NCBI GenBank assembly: GCA_936450465.1 | Contig: OW388300.1 | Span: forward strand, 40,766,358-40,830,357 | From: Gibbula magus | Lineage: Eukaryota > Mollusca > Gastropoda > Trochida > Trochidae | DNA: 64,000 bases | Direction of reading: 5' to 3' | Shown here: in pieces, positions 1 to 9,826 of the stretch | How the letters are laid out: the number at the start of each line of letters is the position of its first letter | Position numbering within the stretch: the stretch's first letter is position 1 | The notes under the pieces: model-generated | Seen by the model: only the letters and a program-made list of their open reading frames with translations | What the model was told of the DNA's origin: nothing | Database searches by the model: none | Translations under genes and position numbers: made by a program

Positions 1-74
1 GAGCAACTTTCAAATTTGTCTTTTTAAAAAAAAAAACACTTCTGATTCTGAAGGTTCATACTGCTGTAACTAGT

Positions 75-78
<4 letters not shown>

Positions 79-145
<67 letters not shown>
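79..145. repeat. (TA)n microsatellite
   Basis: An almost uninterrupted TA dinucleotide run directly left of the Penelope-like remnant. A shorter (AT)n run lies just after the right inverted arm (about 970-990), so the element sits between TA-rich tracts. This fits insertion into, or expansion of, AT-rich sequence. Confidence 0.95.
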
Positions 146-147
<2 letters not shown>

Positions 148-233
148 AAATAGGTATGTGGTATCAAACGTGGAGAAGTGTATAAGTAAATTTAAATAAT
201 ACACTGAAGACGTATATCAACTTTCATAATCAA

Positions 234-695
234 CCCAAAAACCTGAAAAAGATACTGACATGTGCCAAATTTACAAATAACCACAATTTTCCAAGTGTCA
301 AAAAATGTTTTGATAAAAGATGTGGAACGTGTCCCTTTCTCAAGGAGGGTTCATCAGTTACTTTTGAAAATGGCAAAGACTTCCATGTTAAGAGTAATAT
401 GTCATGCAAATCGAAAAACGTGATTTATGTCATTTCTTGTGAAAATTGTGATCTCACATACATTGGACAAACTAATAACCTTCAAAAAAGAGTTACAGTG
501 CACAAACAGCAAATAAGAGATGAAAATTTAAGACACTTAAAAGTTAGCAAACATATATCTCAGTGTAGTAAAGGTACATTCAAAATATTTCCTTTTTACG
601 AAATATACAATAATGGAGGTAACATTACCACACAATTAGTAACAAAAGAACAGTATTTCATTTCAAAATTTTCCCCTTCATTAAACAGCAGTTAA
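234..695 (+). pseudogene. PLE C-terminal GIY-YIG endonuclease (truncated pol)
   Basis: The frame is open from 234 to the TAA at 693-695 (153 codons). No ATG occurs before 399, because the N-terminal reverse transcriptase is missing. Residues just inside the frame include a Cys-x2-Cys linker motif (RCGTCPF), typical of Penelope elements upstream of the nuclease. The nuclease follows with IYVISC, CxxC and TYIGQTNNLQKRVTVHK, equivalent to the GIY, YIG and catalytic Arg regions. In the family this domain nicks target DNA for target-primed insertion. It is a fragment, so an active enzyme is unlikely. A stand-alone GIY-YIG gene is less likely given the ribozyme and inverted ends around it. Confidence 0.85.
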
Positions 696-859
696 CACCA
701 CAATCCCTAATCCTATCACGGCCAATTAAGACCAATCAGATTATAGTGGGGATAACTCTCAAAGACGCTTGTTGATTGCTTTGACGTTATTAGCAACCTG
801 TGTTGCCAAGACAGACATTTTTACAGAGACTATAAGACTACTGCTATGCTTCAAACAAT

Positions 860-911
860 TATTCCCTGATGAAGCTTCGAAACAAGAAGCCGAAATATGC
901 ATATCGGAATA
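860..911 (+). ncRNA. Hammerhead ribozyme (type I) of the Penelope-like element
   Basis: The sequence folds into a minimal hammerhead. Stem I pairs TATTCC (860-865) with GGAATA (906-911). The core CTGATGA is at 866-872. Stem II pairs GCTTC (874-878) with GAAGC (886-890), with an A-C mismatch at its base (873, 891). The core GAAA is at 892-895. Stem III is ATA (895-897) closed by TGCA and paired with TAT (902-904). The predicted cleavage nucleotide is C905, just before stem I. All conserved core positions are present. Hammerheads are documented in pseudo-LTRs of animal PLEs, where they are thought to process the RNA; the location between endonuclease and element end fits. Confidence 0.85.
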
Positions 912-990
912 TAAAGTATTGATTATGAAAGTTGATATACGTCTTCAGTGTATTATTTAAATTTACTTATATATATATATATATATATAT

Positions 991-1065
991 GGAAATACAA
1001 TTGTCGAAGAAATCACGATAAATTATGAATAAATCATCGTGATTTCTTCGACAATTGTATTTTCC
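991..1065. repeat. Short foldback (about 29-bp arms)
   Basis: The sequence at 991-1019 and its reverse complement at 1036-1065 differ by one base and leave a loop of about 16 bases. The right arm also begins the duplicated block described at 1033-5410. A second copy of that arm, without its partner, occurs at 3399-3437. Confidence 0.85.
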
Positions 1066-2340
1066 TATATGAGACCTGAGGGTTGGACAAGTTTGAACTG
1101 AATTGTGTTAAAACAACCACTATTGACTTTCATTTTTTCAGGTTAACAACACTGAAGTTGTTACTGAAACCAAAATAGCAGAATTTTAGGAATACAAATA
1201 TCACAAAGTAGTGAAACGTTATCTGAATTAAATTTGCTTTGTTAAACTAGTAGATACCGATCCTGCCGTATCACACAGTTGATTTTCCTGAGACATTGTC
1301 TACTTTCTGGTGAAATTTTTTTGGGAAGTAACACATTTTTGGCTATGTATAGTTACATGTCTAGAAGCCAACTAGCATACTTCTTCGTCGTTTTGGAATT
1401 TCCTTAACAATAGGCGAAATTCGGGAAAGTAATAGGACTTGTTTCTTTGTTTTATGAAAACCTACAGTAACACACAGAGGATACTCCATTCAGATTGATC
1501 GTAAAATCTGAAGGGAGTAAAATCTGTGGGAAAAGGACAGTAACGATATACAAAGAATTCTCAACAACATCTTTTATTAACTAAATTTCGACATTATAAA
1601 TATTAATTTAAATGTAAACCATTTTGTCTAAAAATCTCTTGAAATTTAAAGAGATATTTCTTATAATGTTTCCCAATTAATCACTTGGCAAATCATCGAT
1701 CTCTTTATAATTTCAAGTCAATCTTTTTATTGAGGCTAAAACTCTGAAGTAATAGTTATTACCATTCAGAGGTTACTTCCTTCAGATTTCCTATCCTATC
1801 CTGGAGGGAGTAACCTCTGTTGGAAGAGAATGCGTTATTACTGACTTTGAGAGATTTAATGTCATGTGGAAGGAGATATACCTTTTTATACATGAACCTT
1901 AATTTCTTTAATAGGTTCTGAAAGCCAGAAAGACATTCCTGACGAAATGAAGCATTATTATATATTTTATTAATTATTTTATGTATTTGATATAGTAAGG
2001 TTTAATCTCTGTCCTCGTCCATTCACTAAAGTTGAAGCTTAAGGAATCACCATTCTCTTCCCAAAGAGGTTACTCCCTTCAGACTTCCGATCCTAACCTC
2101 TGTTCAACATGGCCAGAATTTCAAGGCTCCAGCAAAATCTCCTAGAGGGGAAAAGGGGAACCTCATGCTGCATCTCTGCTTCTTTACCAATGAAAACGCA
2201 TCTTTCAGTGGTCAAGTCGACCGAGTGACTTCAAAGATCTAGGCATTTGACTCTTAAGGGACTTGCTAATTAGCAAACGTCCTTCGAATATGTCTAACAC
2301 AAGTGAACTATAATTACATTGGGTATGGAAGGACCAATTA

Positions 2341-2874
2341 GGACATACATACATACCTACATTCATACATACATACATACATTCGTACATACAACGTACG
2401 CACGTACATAATTACATACAAACGTACGTACATAAATACATACATTCGTACGTACGTACATAAATACATACGTACGTACATGCATCCATCCATACATACA
2501 TACATACATACATGCATGTATGCATCCATGCATGCATGCATGCATGCATGCATGCATTCATACATACATACATACATACATACATACATCCATCCATCCA
2601 TACATCCATCCATCCATACATACACACATACACACATACACACATACATACATACATACATACATACACACACACATGCATACATACATACATACATACA
2701 TACATACATCCATCCATTCATCCATACATACATACATCCATCCATCCATCCATCCATACACACATACACACACACACACATACATACACACATACATACA
2801 TACATACACACATACATACATACACACATACATACATACATACATACATACATACATACACACATACATACAGT
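2341..2874. repeat. Long CATA/CATC/CACA tetranucleotide microsatellite
   Basis: Over 500 bases made almost entirely of CATA, CATC, CATG and CACA tetramers, with a CATG-rich palindromic stretch near 2510-2556. Open frames run through it on both strands because the tetramer lacks stops in several frames; they encode only His/Thr/Tyr/Ile or Cys/Met/Val/Tyr repeats and are not genes. A related ATGT-type run occurs at 60655-60797. Confidence 0.97.
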
Positions 2875-3482
2875 ATCTGACACACCTCTCTTATATCAAT
2901 TCAGCAACGTTGACGTTAACAGATTTCACCACAGTGGGAAATATAAATGCTGTGTTGTACACTAAATGTTTTCTATACAGCTATCTGCTGAGATGTTCAA
3001 CAAAAAGTAGTGAACAAAACAACGGAATCATTTTGATATTCACACCACCTCCTGTTTAAATGTACTATATTGCCTTTGCTGTTATTCGTCAGTATTTTAC
3101 CCTGATAATATAAATATGTTCAAAAGAATGTTCTCGATGGTTCCGTTATATTTACACAATGCTATATTTGTTTCATTATATAACAAATACCAGCCAATGA
3201 GAGTGCATGCGCCAAATCATTAATTTATGAACCCGGATACAAGCGACCGACAATCCCAGATACTGACAAAAAACCTTCCTGAGAAACAGGGCTATTTATA
3301 GCATTTACCCAACAAAGAATGACTCTCGTGCCATCTTTGTTATATAAGAATCTCCTTCTGAAAAAGATCCAATTTTGTTTTCAAGAAATTTACGTTGTTG
3401 ATAAATCATCGTGATTTCTTTGACAATTGTATTTTCCTATATGAGACCTGAGGGTTGGACAAGTTTGAACTGAATTTTGTTA

Positions 3483-3513
<31 letters not shown>

Positions 3514-3887
3514 GTTATAACAACCACTATTGACTTTCATTTTTTCAGTGTAACAACACATAAGTTGTTACTGAAACCAAAATAGCAGAATTTTATTAAT
3601 ACAAATATCACAAAGTAGTGAAACGTTATCTGAATTAAATTTGCTTTGTTAAACTGTTTGATACCGCTCCTGCCATATCACACAGTTGATTTTCCTGAGA
3701 CACTGTCTACTTTCTGGTGAAAGAACTTTGGGATGCAACACATTTTTGGCTATGTATAGTAGTTACATGTCCAGAAGCCAACTAGCATACTTCTTCGAGA
3801 AAGAAATAGGACTTGTTTCTTTGTTTTATGAAATCCTACAGTAATACATTCCCACAGAGGTCACCCTCTTCAAATTGATCGTAAAAT

Positions 3888-4511
3888 ATGTGGGAAAAGG
3901 ACAGTAACGATATACAAAGACTTCTCAACAACGTCGTTTATCAACTAAATTTCCACATTATAAATATTAATTTAAATGTAAACCATTTTGTCTAAAAATC
4001 TCTTGAAATTTAAAAGGTATTTCTTATAATGTTTCCCAATTAATCACTTGGCAAATCATCGATCTCTTTATAATTTCAAATCAATCTCTTTATATATGTG
4101 GGAAAAGGACAGTAACGATATACAATGACTTCTCAACAACATCTTTTATCAACTAAATTTCCACATTATAAATATTAATTTAAATGTAAACCATTTTGTC
4201 TAAAAATCTCTTGAAATTTAAAAGGTATTTCTTATAATGTTTCCCAATTAATCACTTGGCAAATCATCGATCTCTTTATAATTTCAAATCAATCTCTTTA
4301 TATATGTGGGAAAAGGACAGTAACGATATACAATGACTTCTCAACAACATCTTTTATCAACTAAATTTCCACATTATAAATATTAATTTAAATGTAAACC
4401 ATTTTGTCTAAAAATCTCTTGAAATTTAAAAGGTATTTCTTATAATGTTTCCCAATTAATCACTTGGCAAATCATCGATCTCTTTATAATTTCAAGTAAA
4501 TCTCTTTATTG
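3888..4511. repeat. 208-bp tandem triplication
   Basis: Three consecutive near-identical units start at 3888, 4096 and 4304, each 208 bp long. The matching part of the first block (about 1525-1735) has only one unit, so the expansion happened after the block duplication. The few differences between units indicate a recent event. Confidence 0.93.
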
Positions 4512-5410
4512 AGGCTAAAAATCTGAAGTAATAGTTATTACCATTCAGAGGTTACTTCCTTCAGATTTCCTTTCCTAAACTGGAGGGAGTAACCTCTGTG
4601 GGAAGAGAATGCGTTATTACTGACTTTGAGAGATTTAACGTCATGTGAAATGAGATATACCTTTTTATACATGAACCTTACTTTATTTTAACTTTAAAGT
4701 ATAGGTTCTGAAAGCCAGAAAGACATTCCTGACGAAATGAAGCATTATTATATATTTTATTAATTATTTTATGTATTTGATATACATGTAGTCAGGTTTA
4801 ATCTCTGTCCTCGTCCATTCACTAAAGTTGAAGCTTAAGGAATCACCTTTCTCTTCCCAAAGAGGTTACTCATTCTGGTCGCCGGGGCTAAATGAGGCGT
4901 TTTTTTTAAAAAGCCGTATATAAGTAATTTATGGACCGATTTCAGAAATTTAAAATCGAGCAATTGTCAAATTGACATCCCATTTTAATGAATCTGATTT
5001 GGACCATATGTCATTGCATCTGTCCTTTAACATTTTGATATTCACACCACCTCCTGTTTAAATTTACTATATTGCTTGTGCTGTTATTCATAGTCATTTA
5101 CCCTGATAATATAAATATGTTCAAAAGAATGTTCTCGATGGTTACGTTATATTTTACATAATATTATTTGTGTAGGCCTATCCTTATATAACAAATACCA
5201 ATAATACAAGTGCATGCGCCAACTCATCAATTTATGAACCCGGATACAAGCGACCGACAATCCCAGATACTGACCCCAAACCTTCCTGAGAAAAAGGGCT
5301 ATTTATAGCATTTACTCAACCAAAAATGTCTCTCGTGCCATCTTTGTTATATAAGAATCTCTTCCTGGAAACGATCCAGTTTGTTTCCAAGAAATTTACG
5401 TTGTTGATGT

Positions 5411-6079
5411 GTAGAACAGGTAATAGGCCTACTGTCTTTTTTGTTTAGAAATATACCATCTTAGAAATTTACTTAAAAATATCAATCTGGTTAACCTAGC
5501 TGTGTATTGCTAATACGTCCCCGAAGTCCGTAATGGCCGGACATGTAAGATTGCATCTAGTTTTAATTATATTGGGTGGAAACCGTGGAATATAGGACTA
5601 GTTCACTTAAAAGTTCTTATAAATGGCCACTAGGAAAACAGTACGATATGTTTACCAGAGAAGACAATATACATACTATGAATGATAATTTTATTTATGT
5701 CGTTTTTTTTTTTTATCACAATGATGATTTTTTTCTTATAACATAAGATGTGTGTTAAGTATTAAACGTATTCGAGTAAAACCGACGATCCCTAGACTAA
5801 ACCGACGATCCCTAGACTAGCTAAGGTACATAGCTCTGACAGATGGTAATGTAGTGGAAACGATAGGGAGAACGGAATCTAACCTGTATGTTCTCTTTGC
5901 TATGCCTAGACTAAACGGATGCGCAAAAGAGAGTTTACCCACATCTATACAAGATAGTGTAACCCAAGAGTAATAAATATTACATAATATTTCTAGAAGC
6001 CAACTAAACAAAACTTTTATCTTTGGAAATATTATCTGTTCAAACTTCTGATAACATGCCCTAAGTAATCGTTGTTGAA
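5411..6079. other. Intergenic, no gene seen
   Basis: AT-rich sequence with no supported gene. The only structure noted is a small duplication of a 20-base unit (accgacgatccctagacta-like) at about 5779-5818. Confidence 0.6.
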
Positions 6080-6179
6080 GGAAGACATATGTACCTACTA
6101 CCTATATAGACCCTACCCTATTACTCCTTATAGTAATAAGGTAGTAATAGGGTAGGGTCTATATAGTTATATGTCTTCC
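6080..6179. repeat. Foldback element
   Basis: Arms of about 26 bp (6102-6127 and 6140-6166) pair almost perfectly around a short centre. The flanks gaagacatat (about 6081-6090) and atatgtcttc (about 6169-6178) extend the inverted symmetry. It looks like a solo foldback or MITE centre. Confidence 0.8.
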
Positions 6180-6184
6180 AAACG

Positions 6185-6390
6185 CTGTTTTAAGTGATAC
6201 ACGACCCTGTGCTGATAGAGTAGTCATACAGTAACACATAACATGTCATAAAACTAATAAACAACAAGCTGTTAGACCGTAGCAAAGTTTTCCCCACCCT
6301 CGAAGCGCCGATGAATGGCTTCAGTTCTCATTGTTTTTATTTTCAACAAATGTACGCTTGTGTTTATCATGTTGTGAAATATAAAGTCAT
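6185..6390 (-). mobile_element. MITE-like family B, partial copy
   Basis: Similar to copies at 15765-16150 and 29785-30080 and, in the opposite orientation to those, 24480-24895 and 27435-27530. Shared landmarks are a stretch around acatgtcataaaactaat and one around gatgaatggcttcagttctcat (here reading like the 24.5-kb copy). No coding capacity is seen, so it is probably a non-autonomous DNA element. Confidence 0.6.
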
Positions 6391-6424
6391 CAAAATGTTA
6401 CCTTCATTCAGGTTCATTCATTGA

Positions 6425-6740
6425 AAATAGGTTTTTAAGGTTGTGACCCCTGTGACCCTATTTGAGGTAACAGGGTAACTACATCTACAATTTAGAATCC
6501 CCATTAGCCAAGAAGTCAGCACACAACTTTTCAGCTTTCTAGACCATTTGGAACTGGAGAAGAAAATGAAAATAGGTTTTTAAGTTTGTGACCTCTGTGG
6601 CTCTATTTGGGGTCACAGGGTCACGGAATCTACAATTTAGAATCCCCATTGGCCAAGGAGTCTGCACACTACATTGTAGCTCTCTAGACCTTTTGGAACT
6701 GGAGAAAAATAGAGCCATTAGCTCTGAAGCTCATCCGGAA
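6425..6740 (+). repeat. Interspersed repeat, two tandem copies
   Basis: Two units of about 160 bp share a segment reading ggtcacaggGTCAC, then tctacaatttagaatcccc and attggccaaggag, then a part that ends with ctctagacc. Further copies occur at 7540-7800, 17150-17290 and, reversed and multiplied, 36780-37540. The family is the most widespread in the window; its class is not clear. Confidence 0.75.
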
Positions 6741-7539
6741 TTATGTTATTAATTATCGCTTAGGAATTAATTAAGATATCACATACATTGTAATAAGTCA
6801 TTGCCCAGTCATCAAATTTAAAAGTTATTATAAAAATTAGTTACACATTAATCCACTTATGATAAATAATGTAGACTTTTGCATTTTATTGTTTTATTTC
6901 GTATTTTCATTCTGGAACTATCAATATTTATTATATATAATGAAAACGAGCCCCGATTGGTTTCTAAATATCCTGTTTCTCATAGGCTCCTTTTCAATAT
7001 TTAATGAATAAATTTTCTGAAACATCTAAGTGTAAGACTAAATCAGTAACACAGCGGAGATGTTTGAAGTAACCTGAAACCTCTGTGTATTAGCTGCTGT
7101 TTGCATCTCTCTGCCAGGGAGCGGTCACTCCCCAGGTCAACACCTGCAATTACACAACAGGCAGACCCCGGACTCAAAGCCAGTCAATTCTATTATAAAT
7201 TTTGTTTTTCCCATCATTATTTTTCTTTACTGGAAAAGAAGATGTGGTATCACAAACTCATGTAGCTACTTTTAATAGTCTTATCTTATCATTTCATCAC
7301 TAGTCATATTCAGTTCACATATCTCATGTAAATTAAAACATTTCTTAACTCCTTTTCAATTTTTTCCTATGCAGCATGTCACAATATTCAGTTCACAGGC
7401 TATTCAATAGTTCTAATTTCACATTGATTACATCAATCATGTCCACAACGTACTATTACTCTTCAGCTGAATGAAGTACTATACTGAATGAAGTGCACAT
7501 AAAATCTCATTATGTTCACAGCTATTATTACAGGTTTTT
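6741..7539. other. Intergenic, no gene seen
   Basis: AT-rich sequence with no open frame of note and no clear repeat boundary. A slightly GC-richer patch at about 7080-7190 has no recognisable coding or RNA signature. Confidence 0.5.
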
Positions 7540-7871
7540 TAGGCGGTGACCCCTGTGATCCATATTTGGGTTCACAAGGTCACCAAATCTACAATTTAGA
7601 ATCCCGATTGGCCAAAGAGTCTGCACATAAAATTTCAGCTCTCTAGAGTCGGTGGTTCTGGAGAAGAAGTCGAAAAAGCGAAAAGTTTACGAAGGATGGA
7701 CAGATGGAGAGATGCCGGACGCCATACCATGCCATAAGCCCATCGGGCCTTTCAGCTCTGGTGAGCTAAAAATTAGAAGCTTGGCGCCTAATTATGGATT
7801 TACAGTACTTTTTCCACCTGCATTCAGGGCTGCATTCAGGACCGGACTTCTGCAGAGTTGAGTTATGTGAC
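7540..7871 (+). repeat. Interspersed repeat copy ending at the Ngaro insertion
   Basis: Continues the ccattggcca family: tcacc, tctacaatttagaatccc, attggccaaagagtc, then an AG-rich part, a ggatggacagatgg stretch and a ggtgagctaaaaattag end near 7785. The retrotransposon left repeat begins at 7872. The 69-codon frame at 7652-7861 lies in this repeat and is not a gene. Confidence 0.7.
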
Positions 7872-8045
7872 ATATAATTTCTTTCGTTTGAGGTACGAAT
7901 TAGAATGAAATTATTTTCTCCTTGCGTAGGAAAGTACTACATGTTTGTTAAGGGAGGCCGCTAGAGGGCGTTGATATGAGTATATAAGTGAAGGCGCGAA
8001 TTCTAAGTGCATTCTCAGTTGCGGTGCGCTCGAGTCAGGTTTTGA
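7872..8045 (+). repeat. Ngaro left split repeat A1
   Basis: This 174-bp direct repeat is duplicated as A2 at 10943-11116 with a constant offset of 3071. It starts at atataatttctttcg and ends at tcaggttttga, immediately before the gag start codon. It carries the element promoter. Confidence 0.95.
7981..8019 (+). promoter_or_regulatory. Core promoter in A1: TATA box and initiator
   Basis: TATATAAG (7981-7988) is followed about 33 bases downstream by TCAGTT (8014-8019), an animal initiator-type sequence. The spacing suits RNA polymerase II initiation inside the repeat, upstream of the ATG at 8053. The same pair exists in A2 at about 11052 and 11085, so A2 could fire outward into the 3' tail. 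Confidence 0.6.
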
Positions 8046-8052
8046 TTGAATC

Positions 8053-8186
8053 ATGGATCAGAATATACCTATCTCTGAGAAGTTAGATGAGATTTGGTTA
8101 AAGTTGAACGAGTCTAAAGCTGAAATTGTCCAATCTGTAGAGGGTAGATTGGAGTCGATTCGGAGCGAATTCTTAAAAACAAGTTT
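8053..8186 (+). pseudogene. Ngaro gag, N-terminal stump
   Basis: The ATG at 8053 opens about 45 codons with charged, helix-prone residues (DEIWLKLNESKAEIVQSVEG), as expected for the start of a retroelement gag. From about 8180 the reading frame runs into sequence that, one frame over, encodes the middle of pol. Everything from the remaining gag to the first reverse-transcriptase motif is therefore missing. The frame itself closes near 8271 with residues that are out of frame for pol. Confidence 0.7.
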
Positions 8187-9826
8187 CTGTTCAATCTTCA
8201 GGCAAAAAGAGACTAATCTTGGACCTGTCAGTGGTGAATACTCATATTTGGAAGCAATCTGTGAAGTATGAAGACTGGAGAACAGCTTTGTTGTATATAA
8301 AGAAAAATGACTGGGTTGTTAAATTTGATATTCACTCTGCCTACCACCATATAGATATATTTAATGAGCATACACAGTTTCTTGGATTTTCTTGGATGAA
8401 GGGCAGGCTTAGAAAGTTTTACAAATTTCTTGTCTTGCCTTTTGGGTTAACGTCGGCGCCTTATGTATTCACAAAGGTAACTCGGCAGTTGGTGAAACAC
8501 TGGAGGAGTAAAGGTTACAATATAGTTACATTTTTAGATGACGGTCTCCTTGCATGTGATTCCCAATGCAATACCACAGAGGTTGCAAACGTCGTGAAGC
8601 AGGATATCATTCATTCCGGTTTCGTGCCCAAAGTAGAAAAATCACTGTGGGAACCGTGTCAGAGTCTAGAATGGTTAGGGCTTATTATCGATACAAGTTC
8701 GATGACGTTGTCTATACCTCAAAGGAAAATAGACAAGCTTATACAGTGTGTTCAAGGACTGTTGTCATCTAACGGGACTGTACCAGTGAGGAAGATAGCT
8801 TCTGTAGTAGGTCAGATTATAAGCATGAGCATTGTACTTGGATCTGTCGCCCAGCTAATGACGAGGTCATTGTCCCTGCAAACTGTCGATATCATATCGT
8901 GGAATGATAATGTGATTCTCTCAGATCTTAGTATCGAACAGCTCCAGTTTTGGTTATGTAATATAGCCATCTATACAGAGAGATGTCTCACTGTGCCCAG
9001 TACCGTTACACGGATTGTATATTGTGATGCAAGTGCAGTCGGGTACGGGGGATACTGTGTTCAATTTGGTGAGGTGCAATCACATGGTCAGTGGTCTTCT
9101 GATGAGGCTAAAGGAAGCTCTACATATCGAGAGTTAAAAGCTGTGTATATGGTTATGCAGAGTATTGTATCTAAGTTGAGATCGCAGCGAGTCAAGTGGT
9201 TCACAGACAATAAGAACGTGGACATTATTGTATCCAAAGGATCTATGAAGAAACATTTGCAGGGTATTGCGCTGAAGATATTCGACTTGTGTATCGAATA
9301 CCATATTCATTTAGAGATGCAGTGGTTACCTCGTTCTGAGAACGATAGAGCCGACTATCTGAGCAAGATTATAGATTCAGACGATTGGGGCATTGCTGAT
9401 CATGTTTTTCAGCACACGAATTCCATTTGGGGCCCATATGATACAGATTTGTTCGCATCATATTATAACAATAAGGTGGCAAGGTTTTACTCCAGGTTTT
9501 GGAACCCGGGATCACGAGGTGTTGATGCTTTTACTATGAACTGGGATGAAGGGAACAACTGGATAGTACCTCCAGTGTATTTAGTGGCAAGGGTACTACA
9601 ACATTTGTCTAGAAGTCAGTGTAAGGCCACTTTGATAGTACCTCAATGGTATTCTGCAAGTTTTTGGCCTATTTTGTGTCCAAAGGGTGTGTTTGTGTCT
9701 CAAGTAAAAGATGTGATTTATTTACCCACGTGTAAAGAGGCATATGTGCCGAGTAGACAGGGAAACTGCCTGTTTGGTATGAGCAATTTAAATTTTCAAA
9801 TGTTGGCTCTTCGTGTACAGTATTGA
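8177..9826 (+). pseudogene. Ngaro pol: reverse transcriptase and RNase H, N-truncated
   Basis: The frame is open from 8177 (after a TAA at 8174) to the TGA at 9824-9826, about 550 codons. Reverse-transcriptase motifs in order: KKRLILDLSVVN (first block), VVKFDIHSAYHHI (motif A Asp), LPFGLTSAPYVFTK (motif B), TFLDDGLLA (catalytic Asp pair) and WLGLIID. RNase H motifs follow: YCDASAVGYGGY, RELKAVYMVM, WFTDNKNV and NDRADYLSK. A conserved tail with DTDLFASYYNN and RGVDAFTMNW then appears, as in DIRS-order elements. The fold is complete from block 1 onward and has no internal stop, but no native start remains. There is a short overlap with the recombinase frame. Confidence 0.93.

Larger units (their letters stand above)
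181..971 (+). mobile_element. Penelope-like retroelement remnant with 53-bp inverted ends
   Basis: A 5'-truncated Penelope-like element (PLE). It holds an open frame for the linker and GIY-YIG endonuclease (234-695), then a noncoding 3' part with a hammerhead ribozyme (860-911). The first 53 bases (181-233) are the exact reverse complement of the last 53 (919-971). PLEs are known to carry terminal pseudo-LTRs that can lie in inverted orientation with one copy truncated, which explains the arms. No reverse-transcriptase segment is present, so the copy cannot move by itself. Class assignment rests on the endonuclease, the Cys-containing linker and the ribozyme. Confidence 0.85.
1033..5410. repeat. 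Diverged tandem duplication of a roughly 2-kb block
   Basis: The segment 1033-2090 recurs at about 3400-4870, and 3036-3400 recurs at 5036-5405. The window thus holds two copies of the same block side by side: 1033-3399 and 3400-5405. The copies differ by substitutions and indels. The first has a different middle piece (2090-3035) with a large CATA microsatellite. The second has a 208-bp triplication and a short AT run at 3482-3515. No convincing protein frame is present in either. The block may be an old transposon or a local segmental duplication. Confidence 0.85.

Noticed and set aside
2205..3059. Several overlapping frames of 60-181 codons on both strands
   Set aside because: They read through the CATA-type microsatellite and encode only short-period His/Thr/Tyr/Ile or Cys/Met/Val/Tyr repeats.
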